NCBI GenBank assembly: GCA_029204225.1
Contig: CM055095.1
Span: 65,218,625 to 65,282,624 of the forward strand
Length of the DNA: 64,000 nucleotides
From: Diphasiastrum complanatum
Taxonomy: Eukaryota > Streptophyta > Lycopodiopsida > Lycopodiales > Lycopodiaceae
Direction of reading: 5' to 3'
Below, piece by piece: positions 43,080 to 54,259 of this stretch (the first letter of the stretch is position 1; every line of letters starts with the position of its first letter). Position numbers and translations under genes: made by a program. Below the pieces are notes generated by a model, which worked only from the letters and a program-made list of their open reading frames with translations, made no database searches and was not told where the DNA came from.

Positions 43080-43480
43080 TAATCATGTAAGCAAAAAAAA
43101 TTTGATGATGATGCATGCAGTGGAATACTACCAAATCCTTCAATCCTACACTCTACATCATCAGCAATATAAATTGATCTTTTTGCACCTAGATATGGCA
43201 TGAGATTAGTGAAAGAGTTCCTAGAACTAGACATATGGGAACTAGCCCCACTATCTATCTACCAGACTTCTTCATTCTTAAAAGGAAAAGATGAAAAAGT
43301 AGACATCATTAATGAATCCTCTCTTTCACTCTCAACACCCTCACACTCATCCTCATTAGTAAGGTTAGCTTGCTTAGATTGGTTCTTCTTCTTGAAACAG
43401 TTTGATGCATAGTGTCCTTTCTTGCCACAGAAAAAACACTTGATCTTTGACAGATTCTTCTTGCCACTGGATGTTGCAGC
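43080..43480 (-). pseudogene. pol: Element N zinc knuckle and protease
   Basis: Minus strand. KIKCFFCGKKGHYASNCF is the knuckle. An acidic linker (NEDECEGVESEREDSLMMS) follows, then EEVW, TAG (43259-43261) and IDSGASSHMSSSRNSF. The TAG stands exactly where B, D and E have the second Trp of WWIDSGAS, so it is a TGG-to-TAG change. IYIADDVECRIEGFGSIPL completes the protease. Confidence 0.82.
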
Positions 43481-44206
43481 TTATGAGGACTGGTCCTCAC
43501 CACCTTCTTTGGCTTTGTCCTTCTTGAAGTGTTGTTGTCCTTTGCCCTTGTCTCTTGACTTGTCTATGATGAAGAGTGCTTTGTCATCTCCACCATCTTT
43601 CAATGAAAGTCTTTTGATCCTCAGCATCTTGTTCTCTTGCCTGCTTTCTTCAACAATGAGAACACCTTGTAGTGTCTCCAAGCATGGAAGATCCTCCCTG
43701 ACAACATAAGTCTGCACAATATTGTCATACTCATCTCTAAGTCCATTTAGGACTACTTGAACAAGTTCAACGTTCTTAAGAGCATCTCCAATACCAGCTA
43801 ACTCTTGATGAAGATCCTTAACTCTCATGACATATGATGAATCACTCTCATCTACTCTCTAATAACTTAGAAATATTTGGTTTCTAAGTGAAAGCAATCT
43901 AGAAGTATTCTTGATCTCATAGACTATTTTTAGAGTATCACAGGCTTCCTTGGCAATGGTGCATGTACTTATCTCTCTTAACACTTCATTGGTTACATTC
44001 ATTTTTATAAAATAAAGGGCAATTCTGCTTCTTTTGTGAAATGTTGTAGCTTCATTATGTGCAGCAGGTTCTTCTTTAGCTCCACTCACAATATCCATTA
44101 CATCTTGAAAAATCAATAATGATTTCATTCTGATCTTCCACATTGCATAATTGGAAGATGTTAATCTCTCACTGTGCTCCAAGAAATGTGAACCAGATGA
44201 AGACAT
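43481..44206 (-). pseudogene. gag: Element N gag
   Basis: Minus strand from ATG 44206. MSSSGSHFLEHSERLTSSNY and AMWKIRMKSLLIFQDVMDIV give the copia gag N-terminus. KMNVTNEVLREISTC follows, then a stop near 43859. The same domain continues with MRVKDLHQELAGIGDALKNV, VVLNGLRDEYDNIV and the VEESRQENKMLRI segment to the basic linker. Only one or two lesions separate the halves. It is related to E and D at family level but clearly distinct. Confidence 0.87.
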
Positions 44207-44972
44207 CTTCTCTATGATAATTCTAGTAATGATAAATAATGGAGCTGAAAGGATGTTGCTTACTATCTCAATCTAGGATCTAACACTGATGTTGATCCAA
44301 CCTATGAAATCTAGCAACAGATGTGAGAACAAATTCTCAGCACAAAAAATCAATCTATCTTGAATTTAGATCTTGCTTCAGTCACAAAAAAAAAAAAAAA
44401 GCACATGCAAGTAAGAAGTCTATCTCTCCCACGAGTTTCAAAATATTGATAAACTCTCTAGGAACTTACTTTCAACTCAAATACAATAATTTGTGTGAAA
44501 TGAAAAGTCTAAGACCTCAGAACACTCAGTTCTATCCAATTCTACTTGATTGACAGTGAAAATTGATGAAAATGGTGAAAACTTACTGATGTGTGCTCAC
44601 TTTGGCATATCCCACGAGTTGAGTACTCTTTCAAACTCTCTGATTACCTAAAACTCTTCTAAAAAAAAAATCAAATTGATTTAGAAATACAAGCAACACA
44701 TTCTACTCTTCAATACCTATCCAACAAGCTATAGAACATCAAATTTGGATCAAATCTTGAGAAGTAGCACTCATTTAATGAGGGCTGATTTCACACATGT
44801 GAGCTCTCTATCCATACAGGGCTCTGCTGGAGTAGATCATACTTTCTTTGATCCACTTATGATCCACAAATATCTTGTCTCTCAACGAGTTTGAATCCCT
44901 CTCCCAAATCCGAGTTCCTGCAAGCAAAAGCACTAAAGATCTGATTCATACACCCTCACCTCTTCAAAGCAT
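44207..44972 (-). other. Element N 5' leader
   Basis: Non-coding DNA between gag and PBS on the minus strand. It includes a poly(A) run near 44383-44400 (plus) and a CACACATGTGAG word near 44794. Confidence 0.6.
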
Positions 44973-44987
44973 GAAGCTCTAAAACCA
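44973..44987 (-). other. Primer-binding site of element N
   Basis: The minus strand reads TGGTTTTAGAGCTTC, a decayed TGGTATTAGAGC-type site immediately inside the 5' LTR. Confidence 0.75.
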
Positions 44988-45718
44988 TGTGAAGTTTTTA
45001 GCACATGTGAGATTCACCACACACCCTACAGGATCTTACTAAGTTGTTGTGTTTGCTAAAGATTGATCAGAGAACAATATACTTGAAAAATCTATGACAA
45101 GAGCACAATGGCATACATCTAATGAAAAAATCTAACTTCTCACTATGAGAATTGAATGTCAAAAATAATTCTAAGTGCTCAGTATGGAAAAAAACAGCCT
45201 GCTTTCGGGTAGAGAGATAAAATCAATGATAGAAAACTCGGATAGAGAGAGACTGAGTCCAAAACACCAAAATTTCATTATTCACAATATCGCAAAACAT
45301 GCCAAGCTTTCCCTACATGAGAGAGGCTCGAATTTCTACAATGGAGTTGCATGGAAAGTCCACTTAACTGAACTAATTCACCTAGCAAAGATCCACATGT
45401 GTAACTGCATGCATGGATGTTGCATGTACTACATGTCAACTCATAAAACTATCTAGACATGTGTAGATCAAAGAAACCACTTTGCATGTTGCATGCACTG
45501 ATTGCATGTGGCTTGCATGCATACAGTATGACATTGCATGCTATCTAAACTTTTGCATGTCATCAAAATTGAATCTACCTAACTCAAATTTGACCTATAC
45601 TAGAAGGTTATGTGCTCAATTTATATACCTTTTATGTACAACATGAAATTTAGTGGAAATAACCATGGACATGGCCCCAAACTCGAGATAGGAAGATAAT
45701 ATTTTAATAATCTTCACA
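44988..45718 (-). repeat. Element N 5' LTR (731 bp)
   Basis: Bounded by TGTGAAG at 44988 and CTTCACA at 45712-45718, next to PBS and target duplication respectively. The palindrome near its U5 end is CACATGTG at 45002-45009, against CACGTGTG in the partner. Confidence 0.88.
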
Positions 45719-45723
45719 ACACA

Positions 45724-46273
45724 TGACTTTTCACAAAGAGTACTTTACTTCTTTGTTGGCATATGTAGATGACAAGAAGGTAATCTACATGGCCAATGAT
45801 GGTGAGTGTGCAATCAAAGGGATTGGCACAATTCCTAATCTTCTCTCTACAAATAGGAATGTTAATTTGAAGGATGTTTTGTTCATACCTTCCATTACCA
45901 AGAATTTACTTAATGTGAGTCAATTGCTAAGTAAGGGTTTCAAAGGTGAGTTTGATAGAGATGCTTGCATGATCAAAAGGAAGGATATCTTCATTGCAAA
46001 AGGTAAAAGAAAATGGAAGTTGTTTAAACTAGATTCTTGTGTTATTTCTAACCAAGTTGGATTCAACTTCAAGTCATTGGAGGTAATGGCTAAAAGCAGA
46101 TTGTGATTGGTCTTCCTAAATCCTTAAGTTGCATCACTCATGTTTGTGAGTGTTGTTATTTGTCAAAGTCACATAGAATACATTATATTAGATCTACATC
46201 TAGATCTACAAAGCCTTTTCAAGTTGTGCATTCAGATATTCATGGAATTACTACAACTAGCAATAGTGAAGCT
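45724..46273 (+). pseudogene. pol: Element D protease and pre-integrase, second piece
   Basis: Continues D after the N insertion. TFHKEYFTSLLAY, IYMANDGECAIKGIGTI and DVLFIPSITKNLLNVSQLL match B closely. Part of the HHCC finger is deleted (VGFNFKSLEVMAK lacks the LWHKR...H motif). CCYLSKSHR-like and VHSDIHG-like remnants follow to 46273, where the E complex is inserted after AGCT. Confidence 0.85.
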
Positions 46274-46955
46274 TGTTAAAAATTCACAATTCTAGCTTGA
46301 CTAGTTTTGGTCATATGACTTGTAAATAGTTAGATGGTCATGATGTGGCTTGTCACACGTGCCAAATAGCATAGGATTCCATTCATAAGGATGTTCTCAA
46401 GTAGACCTAAGTGTTAGAACCTTTGGAATGAGTCCAAATTATGCTTAGATACAAGGGAGAAAAAATAGGAGCTATTTTTGGTAATTTTTGCATTGTTGAG
46501 GGATCTCCAAGATTCCAACCCTAACTTGGTAGGGATGAAAGATCCACCAAAATTAGCATTAGGGATAGGTTTAGGGCTACTCATACCTACCCAAAACCGT
46601 GATGGATCATGTATATATAGGTGATGATATCTCACCAAAATCAATCAAGCAATTTCATGTTTTTTCTCTCATAATGGTGCAATTGCTCTCTATGTTCATA
46701 ATTGTTTGAGTACTTGTGATTACTAATGATTATAGGATTGAATGTAGGTCTGGTGTACAGTACTCAGACTGTGGGAGGCCGTACTTTCACACGTGTGAAG
46801 CCTTCTTCAAGGATTTGGGCCATTTAGTGAGGTTCAAGCATAGATTTTTGATGGATTTTGATGGTTCAACTTGTGCTAATCTTATGAAATCATAATCTAT
46901 TGTTTCCCTCATCATTTCAAGTGTTTTAGGATCCTTATTTGCTGTAATTTCTAAT
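46274..46955 (+). repeat. Third E-family LTR, inverted relative to E
   Basis: 682 bp, equal in length to the E 5' LTR and about 99% identical by eye, but in plus orientation. It starts TGTTAAAAATTCAC right after AGCT. Its last bases read CTAAT where the E LTR ends TTACA. ACACGTGT is at 46789-46796. Confidence 0.92.
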
Positions 46956-48819
46956 GTGCTGCTTAATGGTGAAAGCACGGATAGTTGGCGGGGTGTCCTA
47001 TGTGGGCTGATTCTGTGATCGATTTGTATGGTCGCGGCCAGGCAAAGGTCCGTTGGCAGGACCATCTCAAGAGGGGGCCTTGCCTTTGTTACTTGTTTGT
47101 AAACCTGCCTGAGTGTCTTACTTGTATGTATTCGTGGTGTCTTAGTACTCGTGCATATGAGTACACTGGGTTGTGTTACGTGTAAGGCAGCTGATCAATG
47201 AAGGAACTGTGAAAGTTGAGTCTTGCATGAGAGACTTGGTATTTTGAACAGACGCTAAGGGACAGTTCGCATTGAGATCGGACTAGTGCAAACTCTGCGT
47301 GCATGTGTAAAAAGAGAGCTACTTGAAGCCAAGTCGGTGTACACTTCTTGTTTTGACTGTGAGATGACTGACCAGTGCTGGAATTGTGAAAGTCAAGTTT
47401 TGCGCGACGGACATGGTGCTTCAAACAAACGCGAAGAGATAGTTCGTATGCGGATCAAACTGGTGCGACCCTTTGGCTCTCCACGAGGTCAATGGTTACA
47501 TTTGGGCTGCTTCAAAGAGCGACTTCAAACTAAGTGAGAGGTGCATTGCGGAGTACTCAATCTTTGCCTACCTTAAAGAGCCAAGAAGGGAAAGTATCAA
47601 GATCAGGTTGCGACAAGGAGAGAAATCAAGGTGCAGAAGCAGCAAGGCACGGAGTGGACCATAAAGTGGGCAATGAAACGATAAATCCTTTGGCTCAGGG
47701 AGCCTTGATACCTGTGCGGCACTGATCAAATCTGGAGCTCAGGGAGCTCAACACGAAGTGCATCAAGGACAAATGAGCAGGAGCTCAAAGGAGTTCCAAA
47801 GTCAAAAAGCCAGAAGCGACAGGGGCGAACATTTCACAGAAAGGCCTCTGTCACCGGTTAATAAGGTTCTTGGGTTTCACGTAAGCGATATAAAATCTAC
47901 GCTTCTCCCAGACAAAGAGATATTTTCAAGTTATGTAATTTTTCAGTACAAAGAGCTGAGCCCTCGACTTGTGGTGTGCCAGCTTCAATGTTAATAAAAA
48001 ACTGGCCAGTCAATTGAGTACTGTGCCAAGTAGCTTAAATGTATATTTATTTTAATTGGGAGACATCTTTACTTTAATCTGACATCTGATGAGGACATCA
48101 GATTTTATAAAGGTGGGGTGGATGTTGTAAATCTACCTTTATAAGCTTTACTTCCGGCGCCACTGGCGCCAGCATTGTCCCCGGCGCCAGCGAGGCCCCA
48201 GCTACTCCCGGCGCCACTGTGACCAGAATCCAGCCGGCGCCAAGTTCCTATGGCAGAAAGTCTTTGATCGGTTCTAGCGAAGTGCAGAGAGCTCAGATCG
48301 ATGTGCAATCACCTCACACGATCTAGGCATGATTGAAGGAAGCCTGGGGATGAATAATATCTAGAGAGTGAAAAATGTGCTTTACCAGCTTGGGTAGAGT
48401 GCGGGGTGCCGAATCCCACCAATACTACAGGGGAGTGCGGGTTGCGAGCTCCAACCAAGTCTCAGCCTCCATTGTTGTAATGTTGTCCTGGCACTCGCCT
48501 TGGCATGCCAGCTCTCCGGAGACTAGGGTAGGTCACACACTTGAAATGTAACCTTCTCAGATTTATCAATAAAGTGGGATTTTTCTCAAACTGACTATGA
48601 TTACCTTCTGGGTTTCAATTTTCGGTAAAAGCGCCAGTTGTAAGGCCACTTCAAAATTTTTTAAGTTGGCACATAGCTGAGGGTCGTATCCCGGGACGCC
48701 AGCGGTATGCGTCGGGACCATTTGGTCCACGAACTGGCTGTCTCCATATCTGTCACGGCTTGTGGTTCTGAGGGTTCTTTGCTTGAACGTGAAGGGGTTA
48801 AGCTCTTGGGGAACGGGCT
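46956..48819. other. GC-richer block between inverted LTRs
   Basis: 1864 bp whose composition is visibly richer in G+C than its neighbours. It holds a diverged direct repeat (about 47200-47290 and 47372-47467, both with TGTGAAAGT(T/C)(G/A)AGT). A putative LTR starts TGTTGTAAATC at 48123 after a purine tract AAAGGTGGGGTGGA, with AATAAAG at 48567, and may end near 48618. Five GGCGCC sites are clustered within it. No clear protein domain is seen. It is perhaps a gypsy fragment carried between two E-family LTRs. Confidence 0.55.
48156..48241. repeat. Five GGCGCC sites in 86 bp
   Basis: GGCGCC occurs at 48156, 48165, 48183, 48210 and 48236, each within a (C)CCGGCGCCA-like context. This is exceptional for A+T-rich surroundings. 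It lies just inside the putative LTR start of the block. Confidence 0.9.
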
Positions 48820-49486
48820 AAATAAGGATCCTAAAAAACTTGAAATGATGAGGGAAACAATAGATTATGATTTCATAAGATTAGCACAAGTTGAACCATC
48901 AAAATCCATCAAAAATCTATGCTTGAACCTCACTAAATGGCCCAAATCCTTGAAGAAGGCTTCACACGTGTGAAAGTACGGCCTCCCACAGTCTGAGTAC
49001 TGTACACCAGACCTACATTCAATCCTATAATCATTAGTAATCACAAGTACTCAAACAATTATGAACATAGAGAGCAATTGCACCATTATGAGAGAAAAAA
49101 CATGAAATTGCTTGATTGATTTTGGTGAGATATCATCACCTATACATACATGATCCATCACGGTTTTGGGCAGGTATGAGTAGCCCTAAACCTATCCCTA
49201 ATGCTAATTTTGGTGGATCTTTCATCCCTACCAAGTTAGGGTTGGAATCTTGGAGATCCCTCAACAATGCAAAAATTATCAAAAATAGCTCCTATTTTTT
49301 CTCCCTTGTATCTAAGCATAATTTGGACTCATTCCAAAGGTTCTAACACTTAGGTCTACTTGAGAACATCCTTATGAATGGAATCCTATGCTATTTGGCA
49401 CGTGTGACAAGCCACATCATGACCATCTAACTATTTACAAGTCATATGACCAAAACTAGTCAAGCTAGAATTGTGAATTTTTAACA
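48820..49486 (-). repeat. Element E 3' LTR
   Basis: Matches the 5' LTR from AAATAAGGATCC to TTTTTAACA, and lacks the terminal TGTAAAAATTATAGC found at 54260. ACACGTGT is at 48964-48971. The PPT (minus GTGAGGAGGAG) adjoins it at 49487-49497. Confidence 0.93.
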
Positions 49487-49500
49487 CTCCTCCTCACTAT

Positions 49501-49905
49501 CTAGCTTGGTTCAATCATTGCTTTACTAATCACTCCAAGTGATGATCTGAACTTCATAAAAGGTGTCTTTTGAAGTGGTTTAGTAAGTAGATCAGCTACA
49601 CATTCATTGCTTGGAACATGCTCCAAAGCAATCTCCTTGGCTTGCACCATTTCTCTCACAAAGTGATGGCATATCTCAATGTGCTTAGATCTTGCATGGA
49701 AGATTGGGTTAGATGCAAGGTGTTGGGCTGATATATTGTCATTGTAGATGATTGGTGCCTCCTCTGAATCCATGATCTTTAGTTCCACCAATAATCTCTT
49801 GATCCAAGGTACCTCCTTTGTAGTGGTTGTCAAAGCTTTGTACTCGGCCTCGGTTGAAGATAGAGATATAGTTTCTTGCTTTTTTTGAAAGCCATGAAAC
49901 CACAC
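49501..49905 (-). pseudogene. pol: Element E RNase H C-terminus
   Basis: Minus strand. KKQETISLSSTEAEYKALT, YNDNISAQHLASNPIFHA, KHIEICHHFVREM and VADLLTKPL give the catalytic Glu/Asp and tail of copia RNase H, ending ISKAMIEPS and a stop just before the PPT. It is out of frame with the upstream pol because of an extra A in the A run coding the two Lys of SKKQ (plus T run near 49880-49887). Otherwise undamaged. Confidence 0.9.
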
Positions 49906-51898
49906 CTTCTCCTATGAAAGTTGAATAGGCACTTGTTGATTTCCTATCCCTCTTGTCCCCTGCAAAATCTGAATCACTAAATGCATGAAGGTTAATCACA
50001 TCTCCTCTATATAGAATCCCAAAATCCAATGTACCCGAGATGTATCTTAGAATCCTCTTAGCCTTTTTCCAATGGATATTCAATGGCTTTTGCATGGATT
50101 GGATCAACCTACATACACTAAAGCTAAGATCTGGTCTAGTTATAGTGATCCACATTAAGGAACCTATAAGTTGCCTAAACAAAGTGATGTCCATGAAGGA
50201 TCTTTCATCATCTTCATTTGGCACTTTTACATCTTGCTCCATTGGTGTGTCAACACTTTTGCATACTTCCATCTTAAACTTCTTCAAAAGACTTTGAGCA
50301 TAGTTTACTTGACTTATAAAGATAAAATCAGACCCTCTAAGTAATTCTATGCCTAAGATGAAGTGAAGACACCCTAGATCTACCATCTTGAACTCTAAGG
50401 ATAGATCTATCTTGATTTTTTCAATACCATCAACACTATTTCCACTAATGATGATGTCATCTACATAAATGAGTAAAAGTACAATACCAACATCATCAAA
50501 CTTAATGTAAAGAGTGGGATCATATTCACTTTGAACAAAAGAAAGTGAAGTAAGATAGCAATGTAGTCTTGAATTCCAAGATCTCGAGGCTTGCTTCAAG
50601 CCATAGATGCTTCTTTGGAGATGGCATACTTTGTTCTCCATTCCATGCTTGATGAACCCTTGTGGCTGCTCCATATAGATATCCTCTTCAAAAAAACCAT
50701 TCAAGAAAGCATTAGAGACATCCATTTGACATAGAATCCATCCAAAATGTGATGCAAGTGCAATGATTAGTCTTATTGTGACCATCTTGGCCACGGGTGC
50801 AAAAGTTTCCTCATAGTCTATCCCTCTCTCTTGAGCATAACCTTTTGCAACTAATCTTGCTTTATGTTTGTTAACACTCCCATTTGCATTCAACTTAAGC
50901 TTGAAGACCCACTTGCATCCTATTACATTCCTTTGAGGTCTCTCAACAAGCAACCAAGTTTCATTCTCAATCAAGGCATCATACTCATCCAACATAGCTT
51001 TATACCATTCTTTGGAGTTCAATGCATCTTCAACATTAGACGGTTCTTCAAAACTAGATAAAGCATAAGAAGTGGATGAGATACCCTCAACTTGCTGTAC
51101 TTTGCCTTGATATGTGAGCCTTGATGGCTCCACTTTTGCCCTTGAAGATCTCCTTGGTGTGATAGGTGGGTTTGGTGCTTGCTCCTCCATGAGCTCCTCC
51201 TCAAAACCAAGATCTTGCTCCTCGGCCATCTTCTTCTTGATTGTTGGAGCACTTGAGCCTTCTTCAAGCATATGCATATGATGTTCATCAAAGATGACAT
51301 CCCTTGAAACAACAAATTTGTTCAAGGATGGGAGATAGACTTTGTAGCCCTTGCTTGAGCTTGCATATCCAAGCATGATCCCTCTTGTGGAAGATGGATC
51401 CTCCTTGGTTCTTGTTTCCAATGGCACATGCACATAACATATACACCCAAAAACTTTCAAGTGATTAAGATTGGGTTTCTTTCCATACAACATCTCATAA
51501 GGAGTTTTGCCTTCAATTGCTTTGCAAGGCACCCTATTCATCAAGTAGTTTGCACATACAAGAGACTCACCCCAAAAGGATTTGGGCAAACAAGCATCTA
51601 ATCTTAAAGCCTTAGAACATTCACATAATGTTCTATTCCTTCTTTCAACAACTCCATTTTGTTGAGGAGTGTAAGGACAAGAAGTCTCTTTCTTGATCCC
51701 TTCCTCCTCACAAAAGGCCTTGAACTCATTGGAGATGAATTCTCCACCATTGTCACTTCTAAGAATCTTGATGCTATGATTATGATGCTTTTCCACAAAC
51801 AACTTGAACTTTACAAAAGTATCAAATACTTGAGACTTGAAGGAAAGTAAGAACACCCAACAATATCTTGAGTAGTCATCAATGAAGGTTAAAAACAT
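49880..51898 (-). pseudogene. pol: Element E integrase core, reverse transcriptase, RNase H start
   Basis: Minus strand, one open frame of about 670 codons. Integrase: FIDDYSRYCWVFLLSFKS, LRSDNGGEF (Asp), PQQNGVVERRNR (Glu), FGCICYVHVPLETR and IMLGYASSSKGYKVY. Linker: Pro/Ser-rich PRRSSRAKVEPSRLTY. Reverse transcriptase: KWVFKLKLNANGSVNKHKAR, QMDVSNAFLNG (first Asp), YGLKQASRSW, LLIYVDDIIISG (YVDD) and MVDLGCLHFILGIEL. Connection: TITRPDLSFSV, KRILRYISGTLDFGILY, FSDSDFAGDKRDRKSTSAY. It would yield integrase and replicase if it were in frame with gag. It is the only copy here retaining every catalytic motif from integrase to RNase H. Confidence 0.94.
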
Positions 51899-53448
51899 GG
51901 ATGAACCTCCCTAGCAATGTGCACATCCGAGTGTATGAGTTCAAGAGGATGAGATGACTTTGTGATGGAGTTAGGAAACACCTTCTTATGTGCCTTGGAT
52001 AAGGCACAAGCTTCACAAACCTTGTCTTCCTTCCCAATAGACCTTGGTAGGCCTAAAGCATACTCCTCCTTGATCATAGCCTCCATGGAACCCGAGTTGA
52101 CATGTCCAAGTCTTTTGTGCCATAAAGTAAAGGTAGATATCTTGCTCTTCTCGGCCAACATGACAACATTAGTATCCACAAATGCATCCAGCTTATAAAG
52201 TTTGCCAAGTCTAGTGCCCTTAGCCACTATCTTACCCTTCTTCTTGATGAAACATTCATTTGAAGCAAAGTCAACATTGAAACCATTGTCTACCATTTGG
52301 CCAACACTTAGTAGATTCTTTGTTATTGTAGGAATGTACAAAACACCTTCTATGTTGATCTTTTTGGAAGATCCTAAGCAAAGGGGAATGCTACCAACTC
52401 CTTCAATCTTACAAGCTTCATCATTTGTTGTATAGATAGACTTTATAGGTCCATCATAAGATAAGAGAGAAGAGAAAAACTCCCTTTTACTAGTCATGTG
52501 TGAACTAGCACCCGAGTCAATCCACCAAGGATCTTCTCCTTTGAAGCTTGTTGAAGAAAATATGGACATCATGAGAGAGTCCTCATGTGAACTCTCCTCC
52601 TCCTCCTCTTTGCTCATGTTGGCTTGGCTTTGATCTTGCTTCCTCTTGAAGCATTCCGAGGCATAATGCCCCATCTTGCTACAATAGTAGCACTTCACCT
52701 TTGATTTGTCCTTCTTGACTTTGGTGGTTGATGGAGATGCCTTTGGGGGTCCTTCTTGATCCTCAAGCTTTGTAGAATTCTTGAATGTTGATCCTTTGCC
52801 TTTGGACTTGCCTTTGCCTTTGGTGAAGAGAGCTTGGTCATCTCTATCTTGGATGGAAAGCCTATCCATCCTCTCTTGCATTTGGCTCCTTCTTGATTCC
52901 TCGGCCATGAGTGTGCCTTGGAGTTCTTCAAGTATGGGTAGCTTACCCATAATTGCATATCCCTGAACCAAATTGTCAAATTCAAAGCTTAGTCCATTCA
53001 ATATGAGTTGAACAAGCTCTTCATCCTTGATAGGGTCACCTATAAAGGCTAGCTCTTTGTTCAATTCCTTTACTCTTAGGACAAAAGTATGTGCACTCTC
53101 TCCTTTCTTTTGATAGCTTCTATAGATTTGATTCTTCAAAGCTAACATTCTAGTTTGGTTCTTGGATTCATAGACCTTTTGCAAAGTCTCCCAAGCATCT
53201 TGAGCTGAAGTGCAATCTCCTACCTCTCTTAAGAGTTCATTTGCAACATTCATTTTTATGCAATGTAGTGCAACATTGCACCTCTTGATGTATTTGGATT
53301 TTTCTTGAGGATGAATAGGTTCACCCTCCTTACCATTTACAATTTCCATCAGATCTTGCATGATCATGATAGATTCCATTCTAACTTTCCATATGGAATA
53401 GTTAGTTTTGTTGAGCCTTTCATTAAGATATGCATTTATAGATGCCAT
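51889..53448 (-). pseudogene. gag: Element E gag, protease and pre-integrase
   Basis: Minus strand, 519 codons from ATG 53448. Gag: NERLNKTNYSIWKVRMES, KMNVANELLREVGDC, AHTFVLRVKELNKELAFI, MAEESRRSQMQERM. A Lys/Gly-rich linker leads to the knuckle CYYCSKMGHYASEC. Protease: DPWWIDSGASSHMTSKREF and IYTTNDEACKIEGVGSI. Pre-integrase: LWHKRLGHVNSG and CEACALSKAHKKVF. It ends HSDVH then a stop, where a small deletion plus frameshift near 51900-51912 removes the residues linking to MFLTFIDDYS. No nonsense codons occur within it. The ATG follows a stop-rich leader. Confidence 0.94.
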
Positions 53449-54246
53449 CTAGTCTCCTAATCAAGGTCTTGACACAAATGAAGGTTACTTCTATTGATTT
53501 GATTGAAGGTCTACCTTATCCCACTTCTTAGGGACCTGAAAAGATCAGTAATAGACTTCCTATAAAGATCTAAGAATGATCTTTAACAAAATCAAATCAT
53601 AGAATACTAGAAACAATGCACTTGCTTGATTGAAGTAGACAATACTAGTAGAATTGCCCCTCTTTCTATACAGAACATTAAAGCTTCCAAATGATCTGAT
53701 CAAGAGTGAATTTCAGCAACCTAATATACTTCCAAAATCACTTGTAAAAGATCTAAATGGAACTTAATGATGATGCAACACAATCTACTATCCAATCACA
53801 AGCAAAAAATGATCAAAATTGATGAAAAATTGATCTAATTTGGTGCATAAGTCAAGCAATGGTTGGACTGAACCTAAATAACTTTAGGAGGTGCCTACTA
53901 CACCTTAGAACAGCCTTGAAGAGTCCCCAAAACTCTGATCTTCCCTCTCCTTGAATGCTAGAAAGCCTCCTCTATGAAATCACCTCCAAAACTCGCTTAG
54001 AAATCAATGCTTGGAGCAAGCAAAACTTGTTATCTTGGTAATGTGAATTGAATTCAACTTTGCCTCTGGTTTTAGACACCTAAACACCTGCAAATGAAGT
54101 CACACAACACCAATCTCCAATGTATTTGACTCACTTTGAGTTCTAGAATCAATACTAGATGCTAAGATCCAATTCACACAAGATTTAGATCAAAAATTGT
54201 GATCAAATTGAATGAAAACCAAGGATTTAGCTCATTTCAGCCTTTA
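53449..54246 (-). other. Element E 5' leader
   Basis: About 800 bp between gag and PBS on the minus strand, non-coding, with the layout usual for these copia families. Confidence 0.7.
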
Positions 54247-54259
54247 GGATCTCATGCCA
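54247..54259 (-). other. Primer-binding site of element E
   Basis: The minus strand reads TGGCATGAGATCC immediately inside the 5' LTR, three changes from TGGTATCAGAGCC. For an otherwise young element this may be a genuine family variant and not decay. Confidence 0.8.

Larger units (their letters stand above)
41890..45718 (-). mobile_element. Copia element N, inserted in D, internally deleted
   Basis: Flanked by the 5-bp target duplication ACACA (41885-41889 and 45719-45723) and bounded by TGTGAAG ... CTTCACA. On the minus strand: 5' LTR 44988-45718, PBS 44973-44987, leader, gag, protease and integrase. Then, after about 41990, only the last 80 bp of the 3' LTR remain. Reverse transcriptase, RNase H, PPT and most of the 3' LTR are gone although both outer ends are intact. 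Confidence 0.92.

Noticed and set aside
41885-45723. CRISPR-like or bacterial features and tRNA genes
   Set aside because: No regularly spaced direct repeats of 25-40 bp with unique spacers and no cloverleaf with an intact B box seen here or elsewhere in the window.
46414-46644. Identical 76-codon frames at 46414 (-), 49116 (+) and 54571 (+)
   Set aside because: They are copies of the E-family LTR read antisense. Identity reflects the LTR, and the reading frame covers the TATA/U3 region.
46787-47065. Frame shared with 48707-48973 ending KWPKSLKKASHV
   Set aside because: Shared part is LTR U5 read antisense; the different N-termini come from the GC-richer block. Not a duplicated gene.
48156-48241. 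GGCGCC cluster as a set of Ty3 primer-binding sites
   Set aside because: Only one has the full TGGCGCC core (48164) and none follows a defined LTR end; kept as a repeat finding only.
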